Assembly (NCBI RefSeq): GCF_900169265.1
Contig: NZ_FXYX01000026.1
Span: 1-42,638, forward strand
DNA: 42,638 nt
Reading direction: 5' to 3'
From: Brevibacterium iodinum ATCC 49514
GTDB taxonomy: Bacteria > Actinomycetota > Actinomycetes > Actinomycetales > Brevibacteriaceae
Below the pieces are notes generated by a model, which searched no databases, was not told where the DNA came from, and saw nothing but the letters and a program-made list of their open reading frames with translations. Both the position numbers and the translations under genes were made by a program. Below, piece after piece: positions 26,889-35,238 of the stretch (position 1 is the first letter of the stretch; every line of letters starts with the position of its first letter).

Positions 26889-27464
26889 TCAGGCTGTCTG
26901 GCGGTCGCTTGCGAGCATCCCGAAGATGAGGGTGTCGGTCCATTCGCCTTTCGACCACCAGTCCTTGCGCAGGTGGGCTTCCTGACGCATGCCGATCCTC
27001 TGAGCCAGCTTCGCCGAGGCGGTGTTCCGGGCATCCATCTGCGCGAACACCCGATGGAGACCGTAATGGTCGAAGGCGACGTTGAGCACGGCGATGGCCG
27101 CCTCCGTGGCGAAGCCGTGGCCACCGGCTGCCGGATCGAGGATCCACCCGATCTCCGCCTTCTCTTCACTGCCGTCTTCGAGCCAGAGCGCGATGTCACC
27201 GATGACCCGTGATCCCTCAAGCGAATCGAGTCCGTCGGCAGTCTCGATGACCAGCGCCAGGGCACGGGACTCGGTCTCGAGGCCTGTCCGCGGAATGCGT
27301 TTGGCGATCTGGGTCTCGGCCACCTCGGCGGTCCAGGAATCCTGGAGGAGGAACCGGGAGACGTCCTCGCGGGAGAGGATCCGCAGCTGTGCCTCGGCGT
27401 CGGATTCGACATAGGGGCGCAGACGCAAACGGTCGGTGGTCAGAGGCAGATCCACGGGGTCCAT
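26889..27464 (-). CDS. GNAT acetyltransferase, RimJ/RimL type
   Basis: A 191-residue GNAT-fold acetyltransferase. It starts LTTDRLRLRPYVESDAEAQ, the usual opening of RimJ/RimL-like enzymes. VIGDIALWLEDGSEEKAEIGWILDP leads into GHGFATEAAIAVLNVAF, the acetyl-CoA pyrophosphate loop. RVFAQMDARNTASAKLAQRIGMRQEAHL is the typical motif B ending. The family acetylates N-termini of ribosomal proteins or small amines, and the substrate cannot be chosen from sequence. I prefer ATG 27464 because family similarity begins there; an in-frame start 72 bases upstream overlaps the terminator hairpin. Confidence 0.9.
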   Translation of the reverse strand: MDPVDLPLTTDRLRLRPYVESDAEAQLRILSREDVSRFLLQDSWTAEVAETQIAKRIPRTGLETESRALALVIETADGLDSLEGSRVIGDIALWLEDGSEEKAEIGWILDPAAGGHGFATEAAIAVLNVAFDHYGLHRVFAQMDARNTASAKLAQRIGMRQEAHLRKDWWSKGEWTDTLIFGMLASDRQTA

Positions 27465-27498
27465 GGACTTACTCTGCCACGGGAACCTGTGCGCAGCA

Positions 27499-27542
27499 CG
27501 AACGATGCCGGACGCTTCTCTGGAAGCATCCGGCATCGTTCG
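27499..27542 (-). terminator. Strong terminator after the alkaline phosphatase gene
   Basis: Two 20-base arms (27499-27518 and 27523-27542) pair with a single mismatch around a 4-base loop: CGAACGATGCCGGACGCTTC with its near-exact complement. It lies about 75 bp after the phosphatase stop and upstream of the acetyltransferase gene. There is no T-run, which is common for actinobacterial terminators. Confidence 0.85.
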
Positions 27543-27617
27543 CGCTCACACGCAGTGAATCAGATGGCGCGGTGGAGCTGAGGTGGAGCAGTGAGGCCGT
27601 AGAGCCTCACCCACGGC

Positions 27618-29420
27618 TCAGGCGGGGAGGATCCCGCGGCGCTTGGCCATGCGGACCAGAGCCGATCCGCCGATGATCGCGGCCACGCCGAAGAATATCG
27701 CGGCACCGATCTCGACGCCGGTGCGCGGCAGGGTTCCGCCGCCACCGCCGGCCAGCCCCGGACCTTCGTTTCCGCCGCCGGAGGAGGCATTTCCTTCGCC
27801 TCCCTCGGAACCGCCGTTCGCGCCGGAGCCGCCGCCCGCGGCATCGGAGGTGCCGTCGGAGTCGTCGGATCCGTTCGAGTCCTGACCGCCCGCCGAACCG
27901 TCATTGCCGCCGGCATCGGATGAGCCGTTGGAGCCGTTCGCATCATCCGAGCCGTCTGCGTCATCGGTTCCGGCTGCATCGTCGTTGCCGTTCGCATCGT
28001 CGCCCGGGTCACCGGGAACCTCTGCGTCGGGATCGAGTCCCAGTCCGTCGGCGATCGTGTGGTGCATGTCCGTCTGGTCGGTCAGTCCGACGACGTTGGC
28101 CGCACCCGGGCCGTAGGCGGCGATGCGGATCTGTGTGCCGGTGTGACCCTGCGACTCCTCTTCGTCTGCGGTCGCGTAGTTCATGGTCATGTCGGTGCCG
28201 TCGGCGGTGGTCAGCGTTCGGGTGAGTCCCGGAGTGTCCGTGCCGGTGGAGACGATCTGGCTCGTGTGAGCGTGATCGGCGGTGGTGATGACGAGGGTCT
28301 CGCCGTCCTTCTTCGCGAAGTCGAGGGCTGTCTTGACCGCCTCGTCGAGGTCGACGGTCTCACCGATCTGACCGCACGGATTGGCCGCGTGGTCCTGCTT
28401 GTCGATGCTTGCTCCCTCGACCTGGAGGAAGAAGCCTTTGTCGTTGTCGAGCAGGTCGACGGCCTTATTCGTCAGCTGATCGAGCTTCGGAACCTCTGAG
28501 GTGCGCTCCGGGTTGTTCGTGCACTTCACTGCGGGTTCGGTAGCGCCTCCGTGAGTGGCCTTCGGTCCCTCCCAGCGAACGGGGAAATTGCCCTCCGTGA
28601 AGAGACCGAGCACCGGCGAATCCTGGTTCGCCTCGGTGACGGAGTCGAGTGAGCCGGAATCGTCGACGAGCTGGTAGCCGCGGTCCTCCGCCTGCTCACG
28701 CAGCGTCTTGTCCTTCCAGTCACCGGCTTTGGCCTTCTGCTCGAAGGAGGTCGAACCGCCGCCGAGCGTGACATCGGCGCGAGCGTTGAGGATCTGCTCG
28801 CTGATCGACCCGAGGCCGCCGTTCTCCAGCGCCTCACCGGAGCAGTCCTTGCTCGTCTCCTCGGGCCCGTAGCAGCCGCGAAGGCTGATGTGGGAGAGCT
28901 GCGCGGCAGGAGTCGCGTCCTGGATCTCGGCAGTGGAGACGTCGCCGGTCTTCATGCCCTTCGCGCGAGCCATTTCGATGAGGGTCTTGTGCGGGTTGCC
29001 CTTGCGGTCGACGCCCAGCGCACCGTTGTAGGTCTTCGTGCCCGAGGACCAGCCGGTCGCGCTCGCCGCGGAGTCGGTGACGTAGTCCGGCTTGCCGGTG
29101 TCCTTGTCCACCGCGTACGTCGTGTACTGCCCGGTCAGGGGCAGCTCATCGAGACCGTCGAACCGTCCGTGGGCGCCCTTCGCGTAGTTGCGGGCGGCGG
29201 TGATCTCCGAATCGCCCATGCCGTCGCCGATGAGGAGGATGACGTTCTTCGCGCCGGAGTCTTCGACCGCGTCGCGGATGGCGTCGGTGTTGTCCCCGTC
29301 GAGTTGACGGGCGCCGCCGGGTTCATCGATTCCCGCAGCCTGGGCGGGGCCGGCGTATCCGAAGAGTGCGAGGCTGAGTGCGCCGGTCGCCGCAGCGAGA
29401 CGCAGTGTTTTCTTGGCCAT
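27618..29420 (-). CDS. Cell-wall-anchored alkaline phosphatase
   Basis: A 600-residue secreted alkaline phosphatase. The signal peptide ends [11 protein letters not shown]. The catalytic domain has [15 protein letters not shown] (metal aspartate), the nucleophile in [14 protein letters not shown], and metal-binding [15 protein letters not shown] and [10 protein letters not shown]. After about residue 460 comes a long D/G/S/N-rich low-complexity stalk. The end is [11 protein letters not shown], a hydrophobic helix and KRRGILPA, a complete LPXTG sorting signal for sortase anchoring to peptidoglycan. It would release phosphate from organic phosphate esters at the cell surface. AAAGGA precedes ATG 29420. 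It is divergent from a truncated ABC ATPase; no convincing Pho box was found. Confidence 0.95.
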   Translation of the reverse strand: MAKKTLRLAAATGALSLALFGYAGPAQAAGIDEPGGARQLDGDNTDAIRDAVEDSGAKNVILLIGDGMGDSEITAARNYAKGAHGRFDGLDELPLTGQYTTYAVDKDTGKPDYVTDSAASATGWSSGTKTYNGALGVDRKGNPHKTLIEMARAKGMKTGDVSTAEIQDATPAAQLSHISLRGCYGPEETSKDCSGEALENGGLGSISEQILNARADVTLGGGSTSFEQKAKAGDWKDKTLREQAEDRGYQLVDDSGSLDSVTEANQDSPVLGLFTEGNFPVRWEGPKATHGGATEPAVKCTNNPERTSEVPKLDQLTNKAVDLLDNDKGFFLQVEGASIDKQDHAANPCGQIGETVDLDEAVKTALDFAKKDGETLVITTADHAHTSQIVSTGTDTPGLTRTLTTADGTDMTMNYATADEEESQGHTGTQIRIAAYGPGAANVVGLTDQTDMHHTIADGLGLDPDAEVPGDPGDDANGNDDAAGTDDADGSDDANGSNGSSDAGGNDGSAGGQDSNGSDDSDGTSDAAGGGSGANGGSEGGEGNASSGGGNEGPGLAGGGGGTLPRTGVEIGAAIFFGVAAIIGGSALVRMAKRRGILPA

Positions 29421-29692
29421 GTGCTGTCCTTTCGTAGAGAGGCACAGGCGCTCACTGAGGGCGTGAATCCGCCGTGGTCAGAGAGATGACGGCGGCAGTT
29501 CACGAACGGGCGTGTGAGCGACGAGTGCGAGCAATCGCCACCCAACTTACTCAGCATTTTCACAAGTTGAGTGGAGGGAATGTGAAGCCTGAGTTAACTC
29601 GATGAATCCTCGTCGTTACGTGTCGCGCCCACCGCAGGCACTGGTGAGAAATGGCATCTGTGCAGGTGACTGCGGATTTCTAGTCTGTGAAC

Positions 29693-30112
29693 ATGACTTC
29701 ATCGACAGCGCCCAACACAGTCCCTCACCCGCAGACTCATACCCCTCACCCGCAGACGGCGACCGACATCCAGCCTGCGGTCAATCTCACCCATCTGACC
29801 AAGAGCTTCGGCGACCTGCGGGCCGTCGACGGCCTCGATCTCTCCATCCGTCCCGGCGAAGTCGTCGCTTTCCTCGGACCCAACGGGGCCGGCAAGACGA
29901 CGACGATCGACATGCTGCTCGGGCTCAGCCGACCCGATGAGGGATCGGTCGAGATCTTCGGCATGCCGCCTCGGCGGGCGGTCGCCCTCGGACTCGTCAG
30001 CTCGGTCATGCAGACCGGCGGTCTGCTCGATGACCTCACCCTCCGTGAAACCGTCGACTACACGTCCGCGATCTTCGCTTCCTCCCTCGACACCGACGTC
30101 GTCCTCGAACGC
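29693..30112 (+). pseudogene. ABC transporter ATPase, truncated after the first third
   Basis: The start MTSSTAPNTVPHPQ is followed by a normal ABC ATPase: NLTHLTKSFGDLRAVDGLDL, Walker A GPNGAGKTTTIDMLLGL, and the Q-loop in SSVMQTGGLLDDLTLRETV. It breaks off at VVLERAG, just before the signature LSGGQ, Walker B and H-loop should appear. From about 30112 the frame runs through the antisense of rskA and ends at 30295, giving meaningless sequence. No permease gene follows. Such an ATPase cannot hydrolyse ATP. A GTG at 29687 is an alternative start. Confidence 0.88.
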
Positions 30113-30417
30113 GCCGGCGGTGCATCGGTGACGGCAGGGGCGACCGACGAGCCTTCCGCCTCGGCGGCCGATGACGTCGCCGGTGCCGGTTCCTGTGCAT
30201 TGTTCTCGGGGATCGACAGAATCGCCTCTCGAGTCGCCGAGCTGACCTCGACCGGTTCATCGGACTCGGCCGCGTCGGCCAGCACGTCGGCATAGGCGGC
30301 GACTTCGGCGCGGAAGTCGGCGTCGGTATCGGCCAGCGCCTGAGCCTCGGTGAGTTCTGAGTCGCTGAGCCCGCCGAGGGCCAGCCCGGCAGCCAGATAG
30401 TCACGATCTGCGCTCAT
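30113..30417 (-). pseudogene. rskA: Anti-sigma-K factor, truncated after the sigma-binding domain
   Basis: The first ~100 residues match an RskA-type anti-sigma factor: YLAAGLALGGLSDSELTEAQ and DADFRAEVAAYADVLADAAE form the helical sigma-binding domain, followed by an A/S/E/P-rich linker. The membrane helix and the extracellular sensor domain are missing. At about 30112 the gene meets the truncated ABC ATPase tail to tail, and the frame ends at 30058 in antisense residues. The start overlaps the sigK stop (ATGA), the usual sigK-rskA arrangement. A soluble fragment might still bind SigK but could no longer respond to membrane signals. Confidence 0.85.
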
Positions 30418-30984
30418 CGGCTTGCCTCCAACTCTTCTCGCAGCTTCTTCATTCCGTCCCTGATCCGTGACTTGATGGTACCCAGGGGCACCTGGAGATT
30501 CTCAGAGATCTGGGTGTGGGTCATGCCTTGGTAGAAGGCCATGACGATCGGTTCGGCCTGCTCATCCGGGAGGATCCGCAGGGCCGAGACGGTCCGAGTC
30601 TGCACGGGCGATGACGATCTGCTCCACCTGGTCGCCTGCTTCGGCAGTGGTGCGGAGCCCGTCCGCATAGTCTCTGTCTTGTTGAGCCTGGACGCTGCGC
30701 ACACAGTCGATGGCTCGCCTGCGGCACAGGGTGATCAGCCAATCCCGTCCGCTGCCGCGCCCCGGGTCGAAGCCCGAACACCGGGTCCGCACCTCGGTGA
30801 AGCAGTCCTGGAGGACCTCCTCGGCCAGTGTTCGGCTCTTGACGATTCGCAGGATGACGGCCATGAGGATGCGGGAGTGAGTGGTGAACAGCTCTTCGAA
30901 TGCGGACCGGTCACCGTCGGCGATGCGGATCAGCAGGGCACCGCCGGGATCGTCGGAATCCGCCGGCTGGTGATCAGAACTCAT
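30414..30984 (-). pseudogene. sigK: ECF sigma factor SigK, frameshifted between regions 2 and 4
   Basis: From ATG 30984 (MSSDHQPADSDDPGG) the frame encodes region 2: DRSAFEELFTTHSRILMAVIL, then TLAEEVLQDCFTEVR and GSGRDWLITLCRRRAIDCVR. It reaches VEQIVIARADSD and then goes out of frame near 30590. Region 4 continues in another frame as ALRILPDEQAEPIVMAFYQ, THTQISENLQVPLGTIKSRIRDG and REELEASR. One extra base in GACCGTC (versus GACGTC, which would read DSDVSALRIL) explains the break. Without region 4 the protein cannot recognise -35 elements. It heads an overlapping pair with rskA, next to a fasciclin gene, as in mycobacteria. A sequencing error at this spot cannot be excluded. Confidence 0.85.
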
Positions 30985-31134
30985 TGCCCAATCATGCCAT
31001 GCATGCAGAAACCGATCGCACCTTTCCCAGGTGAGCGAGTCGAGCGGGGTGGGTGCAGTGGTGGGAGCGTGTGCAGCAGAGACGGTCAATCGACGTTCGC
31101 CTGAAGCCGCATGAACCGGCGAGGAACCGAAAGC

Positions 31135-31175
31135 GGCCGGGAGCCGATCCTGTTGCTGCTGATCGGTTCCCGGCC
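31135..31175 (-). terminator. Terminator after the fasciclin gene
   Basis: Arms of 15 bases (31135-31149, GGCCGGGAGCCGATC; 31161-31175, GATCGGTTCCCGGCC) pair with one mismatch around an 11-base loop. It lies 38 bp after the fasciclin stop and before sigK, so the fasciclin gene probably forms its own transcript. Confidence 0.78.
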
Positions 31176-31212
31176 ACTGCATCGTGGTGCTCTCTCGCTG
31201 TGGACTCTCCGG

Positions 31213-31905
31213 TCACTTCTCCGGCATCATCACGGCGTCGACCATGTAGACCGTGGCGTTGGCGGTCTTGACTCCGCCGCATACCAGTCCGGCATCATCG
31301 AACTTCATGTCTTCGCCCTCACCGGAGATCTTCACCTTCGAACCTTCGGCGGTCTCGTGTTCACCGGCGATCTCATCGGGGGAGAGCTGTCCGGGGGTGA
31401 CGTGGTAGGTCAGGACCTTCGTCAGCTGGTCCGAGTCCTTGGCCAGGGTGTCGAGGTCGTCCTTCGGCACATCGGCGAAGGCGTCGTCGATCGGGGCGAT
31501 GACGGTGAACTCGTCGCCGTTGAGGGTGTCGACGAGGTCGACATCGGGATTGAGCTTGCCCGAGACCGCCTTGGTCAGGGTCGTGAGCATCGGGTTGTTC
31601 GAGGCGGCGGTGGCGACAGGATCCTGGCCCATGCCCTCGACAGAACCGGCCCCGTCCGGGTTCGCCTCCGCGTAAGCCGAGCAGCCCTTGCCGACGAGGT
31701 CGGAGTCGGCCATGGAAGAGTCGCCGGACTCATCGGGCATCTCGGACTCGCCCGAGTCAGCGGGCTGGGATTCGGAGCTGCCCGATTCCGAACCGGACTC
31801 CTCCCCGCCGGAACCGGAATCCATTCCGCAGCCGCTCAGAGCCAACAGGCCGATGGCGCCGGCCGAGAGGATGGTGGCGGTGCGTGTGCGAAGCAGTGTC
31901 TTCAT
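31213..31905 (-). CDS. Fasciclin-domain lipoprotein (MPT83/MPT70-like)
   Basis: A 230-residue lipoprotein. The signal peptide ends GLLALSGC, with the lipidated Cys at residue 26, followed by an S/G/E-rich spacer. Residues about 90-230 are one fasciclin (FAS1) domain: [14 protein letters not shown], the H-box-like [10 protein letters not shown] and the final [13 protein letters not shown]. This is the layout of mycobacterial MPT83, a SigK-controlled surface antigen. ATG 31905 follows AGGAGAAG and gives the signal peptide; upstream in-frame starts are not coding-like. A SigK-type promoter motif lies 79 bp upstream. Its role at the surface, adhesion or envelope stress, is not established by sequence. 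Confidence 0.93.
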   Translation of the reverse strand: MKTLLRTRTATILSAGAIGLLALSGCGMDSGSGGEESGSESGSSESQPADSGESEMPDESGDSSMADSDLVGKGCSAYAEANPDGAGSVEGMGQDPVATAASNNPMLTTLTKAVSGKLNPDVDLVDTLNGDEFTVIAPIDDAFADVPKDDLDTLAKDSDQLTKVLTYHVTPGQLSPDEIAGEHETAEGSKVKISGEGEDMKFDDAGLVCGGVKTANATVYMVDAVMMPEK

Positions 31906-31983
31906 TGTTCTTCTCCTAATCAACAGTGATGCGTATTCGCGCACAGCTGTGAAGTGATCTCCATTGCTCGCTGTGTACTGGGT

Positions 31984-32010
31984 ATTCGGTGCGGTGCCCG
32001 GTTCGGATGG
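31984..32010 (-). promoter_or_regulatory. SigK-type promoter of the fasciclin gene
   Basis: Read on the minus strand, CCATCC (32010-32005), a 15-base spacer and CCGAAT (31989-31984). This is the form I recall for SigK promoters of mycobacterial mpt70/mpt83. The -10 element is 79 bp before ATG 31905, giving a leader of about 70 bases. Confidence 0.75.
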
Positions 32011-32066
32011 GTGGATGGGGAAGAAATGTTGAGAATCGTTTCGCTGAGGCGGCTCCGGAGGGACCG

Positions 32067-33644
32067 TCATTCGACGCGGAATTGGATGTGGTGGTGCCCG
32101 GTGGCCGAGTTCGGGATCGAATCCCGACGTTTCGCTGTCTGCACTGTGCCGTCCTTGTCCGTGGCACGCACGGTGAGGGTATGTGACCCCGCGGCCACCT
32201 CGGCGAATTCGGCCCGCCACTGTCGCCAGGTGTCGATCGTGACTTCCTCGGCGAGCTCGGCCCGCGTCCATTCACCGTCGTCGAGCTTGACCTCGACACG
32301 CTCGATCCCCGAACGCTGTGCCCAGGCGGTGCCGCCGACCCGGATGTCCCCGGCAGAGACCTTGGCCAATGGCCCCGGCACCTCGATGCGGGAGGCGACG
32401 AGGATGGGGGCCTTGGCATCCCACCCGCGGTCGGTCCAGTAGGCGGTCTTCTCATCGAAGCGGGTGACTTCGAGTTCGGTCACCCATTTCGTCGCGGAGA
32501 CGAAACCGTAGAGTCCGGGAACGACGAGGCGGGCGGGGAAGCCGTGGATCGGGGTGAGCGGTTCGCCGTTCATCCCCACCGCCAGCAGGGCGGCGCGGTC
32601 ATCGGTCAGTGCACCGATCGGCGTCGAAGCGGTGAATCCGTCGAAGGAATGGGAGAGGACCATATCGGCTTGCGAGCTCGGGCGGGCTCGGGCGAGGAGC
32701 TCGCGCACGGGATAGCCGAGCCAGGTCGCATTGCCGACGAGATCCCCGCCGACGGGATTGGATACGCAGGTAAGCGTGATGTGGTGTTCTTCCAGCGGCA
32801 GGTCGAGGACGTCGTCCATCGTCAGGGTGACCTCGTTCTCGACCATGCCGTGGATGCGCAGGGACCACTGTTCCGGGTCGATGACCGGCGGTGAGAGCAC
32901 CGTGTCGATGCGGTAGAAATCCTTCGCCTCGGTGACGAAGGGGACAGTGCCGTCGACGTCGGTGCTCGCGGCGGCGGGGATCGCTGCCGCCTTCTTCGCG
33001 GGGGTGGGCAGAACCAGTTTGGCGATCGCGGCTCCGGCGTCCTGTGTCAGCGAGACAACGGTCTGACCAGCGGCGATGGTGACGGCCCCGATGTCGCCGA
33101 TGGCTCCGGCCAGGCCGAAGAAGCGGCGGCGGCTCAAGGGTTCCGTGGTTCGCGAACCGCGGGCGACGCCGGGACTGTTGGTCGCCTCGGCGAGGGTTGC
33201 CGGTACTCCGAGGCGCAGCAGCACGACGAAGACCGCGACACCCACTGCAATGCCGATGAGCGTGGGAATGACGTCGATGGCACCCGCCTCCGAGCGCAGG
33301 ATGATGACGATGGCGGGGACGAGCCCGGCGACGACCAGCAGTGTCGTGGCCAGACGCCGGTGGGAAACCGCCAGTGCTCCGATGAGACCGGCGAGGACGA
33401 TCGCACCAAGGCCGGTGGAGAGGACGAGGACGAGTTTGTCGTTGTCGCCGAACAGGGCGATGACGGGTTTGATCGCCGCCGGGGGAGCCAGTGGGATGAT
33501 CGCCTGACCGAGGGTGAGCAGGGGTGCCGCACTCGGGGTGAAGGCACGCGCGATGAGGTCTGCGAGACCGAACATCATGACTGCGGCGACGATGCCTGCC
33601 ACGACGCCGCGGAAACGGTAGGCTGTACGGGTTTTCCAATTCAT
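32067..33644 (-). CDS. Membrane-bound molybdopterin-dependent oxidoreductase (sulfite oxidase fold)
   Basis: A 525-residue protein. The N-terminal ~170 residues hold four or five membrane helices ([20 protein letters not shown] is the first). [10 protein letters not shown] precedes another hydrophobic stretch. The catalytic part has [30 protein letters not shown] and [12 protein letters not shown], where Cys 293 is the expected molybdenum ligand. [14 protein letters not shown] and VTELEVTRF finish the cofactor domain, and the dimerisation-like domain follows. The true substrate is unknown; family members oxidise sulfite or reduce methionine sulfoxide and other oxides. I choose ATG 33644 rather than 33653 because the SigK-type -10 element overlaps the first ATG. 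Its association with fasciclin and sigK suggests a shared envelope redox or stress role. Confidence 0.92.
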   Translation of the reverse strand: MNWKTRTAYRFRGVVAGIVAAVMMFGLADLIARAFTPSAAPLLTLGQAIIPLAPPAAIKPVIALFGDNDKLVLVLSTGLGAIVLAGLIGALAVSHRRLATTLLVVAGLVPAIVIILRSEAGAIDVIPTLIGIAVGVAVFVVLLRLGVPATLAEATNSPGVARGSRTTEPLSRRRFFGLAGAIGDIGAVTIAAGQTVVSLTQDAGAAIAKLVLPTPAKKAAAIPAAASTDVDGTVPFVTEAKDFYRIDTVLSPPVIDPEQWSLRIHGMVENEVTLTMDDVLDLPLEEHHITLTCVSNPVGGDLVGNATWLGYPVRELLARARPSSQADMVLSHSFDGFTASTPIGALTDDRAALLAVGMNGEPLTPIHGFPARLVVPGLYGFVSATKWVTELEVTRFDEKTAYWTDRGWDAKAPILVASRIEVPGPLAKVSAGDIRVGGTAWAQRSGIERVEVKLDDGEWTRAELAEEVTIDTWRQWRAEFAEVAAGSHTLTVRATDKDGTVQTAKRRDSIPNSATGHHHIQFRVE

Positions 33645-33651
33645 AGTGATC

Positions 33652-33678
33652 ATTCGGAGCCGCCCGGATGGTGGATGG
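33652..33678 (-). promoter_or_regulatory. SigK-type promoter of the molybdoenzyme gene, probably leaderless
   Basis: On the minus strand, CCATCC (33678-33673), a 15-base spacer and CCGAAT (33657-33652), the same form and spacing as upstream of the fasciclin gene. Transcription would start about seven bases on, essentially at ATG 33644, so the message would have no leader. Confidence 0.75.
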
Positions 33679-33752
33679 ATCCCCGGGTTTCGTCACCGTT
33701 CATTCACTGAAACGCCAGTGACCTTGTTGCGCGCCTGTCGTAGCATGGTGAA

Positions 33753-34256
33753 ATGACTGAGAACCCCGGATACGCCCAGCCGCAGGCTCCGACCGGAGAC
33801 GCGGATGAGCCGAAGAGCCCGAGTGCGCCGATCTACACCGCCAAGGTCGAGAACATCGGCGGCACCTCCGGAGAGGTGCGCGTCGAAGACGGTCAGACCG
33901 TCGCCACAGCCCCGACCTCCCACGCCGACCAGGGCAGCAACCCTGAGCAGTTCCTCGGCATGGCCTGGGCGACCTGCCTCGGCGAAACCCTCAAGGTCGT
34001 CCTCTCCGTCAACGACATCGAAGCTCTTTCGTTGGTGCGTGTCGAGGTCGAACTGCATCAGGAGCCTTCCGGCAACGGCTTCTACTTCGCCCCGAAGGCA
34101 TTCATCTCCATCGAAGGAGTCTCGGACGAGGACGCCGAGAAGTACGCCGCACGCGCTCACGCTCGCTGTCCGATCTCCAAGCTGCTCATGGGCAAGGGCA
34201 CCGCGTCCATCGAGATCGAACCCTACAAGAACCCGGACGACTTCCAGCTCAGCTGA
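33753..34256 (+). CDS. OsmC/Ohr-family protein (first of three)
   Basis: A 167-residue protein of the OsmC/Ohr superfamily, thiol peroxidases that reduce organic hydroperoxides. After a P-rich head it has NPEQFLGMAWATCLGETL with the first redox Cys, and AARAHARCPISKLLM with the second. The spacing of the pair and the Ohr-like glycine-rich strand NIGGTSGEVRVEDG support an Ohr-type enzyme. It sits divergent from the molybdoenzyme and convergent with a relic coding segment whose stop overlaps its own. No OhrR regulator is adjacent. Confidence 0.9.
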   Translation: MTENPGYAQPQAPTGDADEPKSPSAPIYTAKVENIGGTSGEVRVEDGQTVATAPTSHADQGSNPEQFLGMAWATCLGETLKVVLSVNDIEALSLVRVEVELHQEPSGNGFYFAPKAFISIEGVSDEDAEKYAARAHARCPISKLLMGKGTASIEIEPYKNPDDFQLS

Positions 34257-34385
34257 ACTTTCCACCCACCTCGGCGGCGATCTGCGCCAACTGCACGGCC
34301 GCCTCAGCGGTCGAATGTGTCACGAACGCCCAGGTGGCCGCCTCGGCGAAGCGGAACGGATGCCGTTGCGCCGAACCGGATTACA
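34249..34385 (-). pseudogene. Possible C-terminal relic of an unidentified gene
   Basis: The minus strand reads HPFRFAEAATWAFVTHST followed by AEAAVQLAQIAAEVGGKFS and a stop that overlaps the OsmC stop by eight bases. Composition and helix-like pattern are those of a real protein tail, but nothing upstream continues it. I do not recognise the family. It may be the 3' end of a gene removed by a deletion at about 34385. Confidence 0.35.
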
Positions 34386-34441
34386 GTGGCTGGTAGGACG
34401 CTCGGCACCGGGCCGGGCACGGAGCGACGAGAGGAGCCGAG

Positions 34442-35134
34442 GTGGAGATGGACCTGCAGGAGTTCCTGTTCCTCGCCCTCGACCTCACCGGCACTTTCGT
34501 CTTCGCAGTCTCCGGAGTGCTGCTGGCCGCGCGACGCAATTTCGACATCACCGGCGGGTTGGTGCTGGGCACGATGACGGGCATCGGCGGAGGCATGATC
34601 CGCGATGTGCTCCTCGACCGGGTGCCCAACGCCATCGGCCAACCGATCTACCTCGCCCCGCCGGTGATTGCGACACTGCTCATCTACATCATCGGCTCCC
34701 ACATCTCCCGGGCACGGATCTGGATCGTCGCCTTCGACGCGATGGGCCTCGGCCTCTTCAGCGTCACCGGCACGACGATCGCGCTCGCCGCCGGGACGAA
34801 CTATCCGGCGGCGCTGCTCATGGGTGCGCTGACCGCGTGCGGCGGCGGACTCATGCGCGATGCCGTGGCCAGTGAGGATCCGGCGATCTTCCGCGGCACC
34901 GACCTCTACCTCATCCCCGCCCTGTTCGGTTCGGGGCTGACGATCATCGCCGAGGTGACCGGACTGTTGGGTGCCATCGCCTCACTCATCATCGCGGCCG
35001 CCGCCTTCGGGTTCCGCATGTTCGCCTGGAAGCTGCAGTGGCGGGTGCCGCAGCCGATGCGGCAATGGTCGTACCGGGACACCGGACGGCGAGTGAAGAA
35101 GAAGCTGCCGTCGGTGTTCCGGAAACCGGACTGA
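34442..35134 (+). CDS. TRIC/UPF0126-family membrane protein
   Basis: A 230-residue protein with seven hydrophobic segments made of two similar halves. Each half has a glycine-rich motif: GTMTGIGGGMIRDVLLDRVP in the first and GALTACGGGLMRDAVASEDP in the second. This is the signature of the UPF0126 (YicG) family, prokaryotic relatives of trimeric intracellular cation (TRIC) channels. Some relatives have been linked to glycine uptake, so ion channel or small amino acid carrier are both possible. The start is GTG 34442 or ATG 34448, with GAGGAGCCGAGG upstream. The gene ends with a basic tail. Confidence 0.9.
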   Translation: MEMDLQEFLFLALDLTGTFVFAVSGVLLAARRNFDITGGLVLGTMTGIGGGMIRDVLLDRVPNAIGQPIYLAPPVIATLLIYIIGSHISRARIWIVAFDAMGLGLFSVTGTTIALAAGTNYPAALLMGALTACGGGLMRDAVASEDPAIFRGTDLYLIPALFGSGLTIIAEVTGLLGAIASLIIAAAAFGFRMFAWKLQWRVPQPMRQWSYRDTGRRVKKKLPSVFRKPD

Positions 35135-35238
35135 GGGTGTGGCTTGAGGGATGGTGCTTGACCGGTTGAGGTTCGCGGTGGCGGATTTGAAACATCGATA
35201 CCGGTATCAGTCGCTCGTGCTTGTGCGAGGATGAAATC

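Noticed and set aside
29500..29600. Possible Pho box or operator (GTTCACGAAC; GAGTTAACTC) upstream of alkaline phosphatase
   Set aside because: No proper direct repeat of the PhoP type; a single short palindrome is not enough to call a site.
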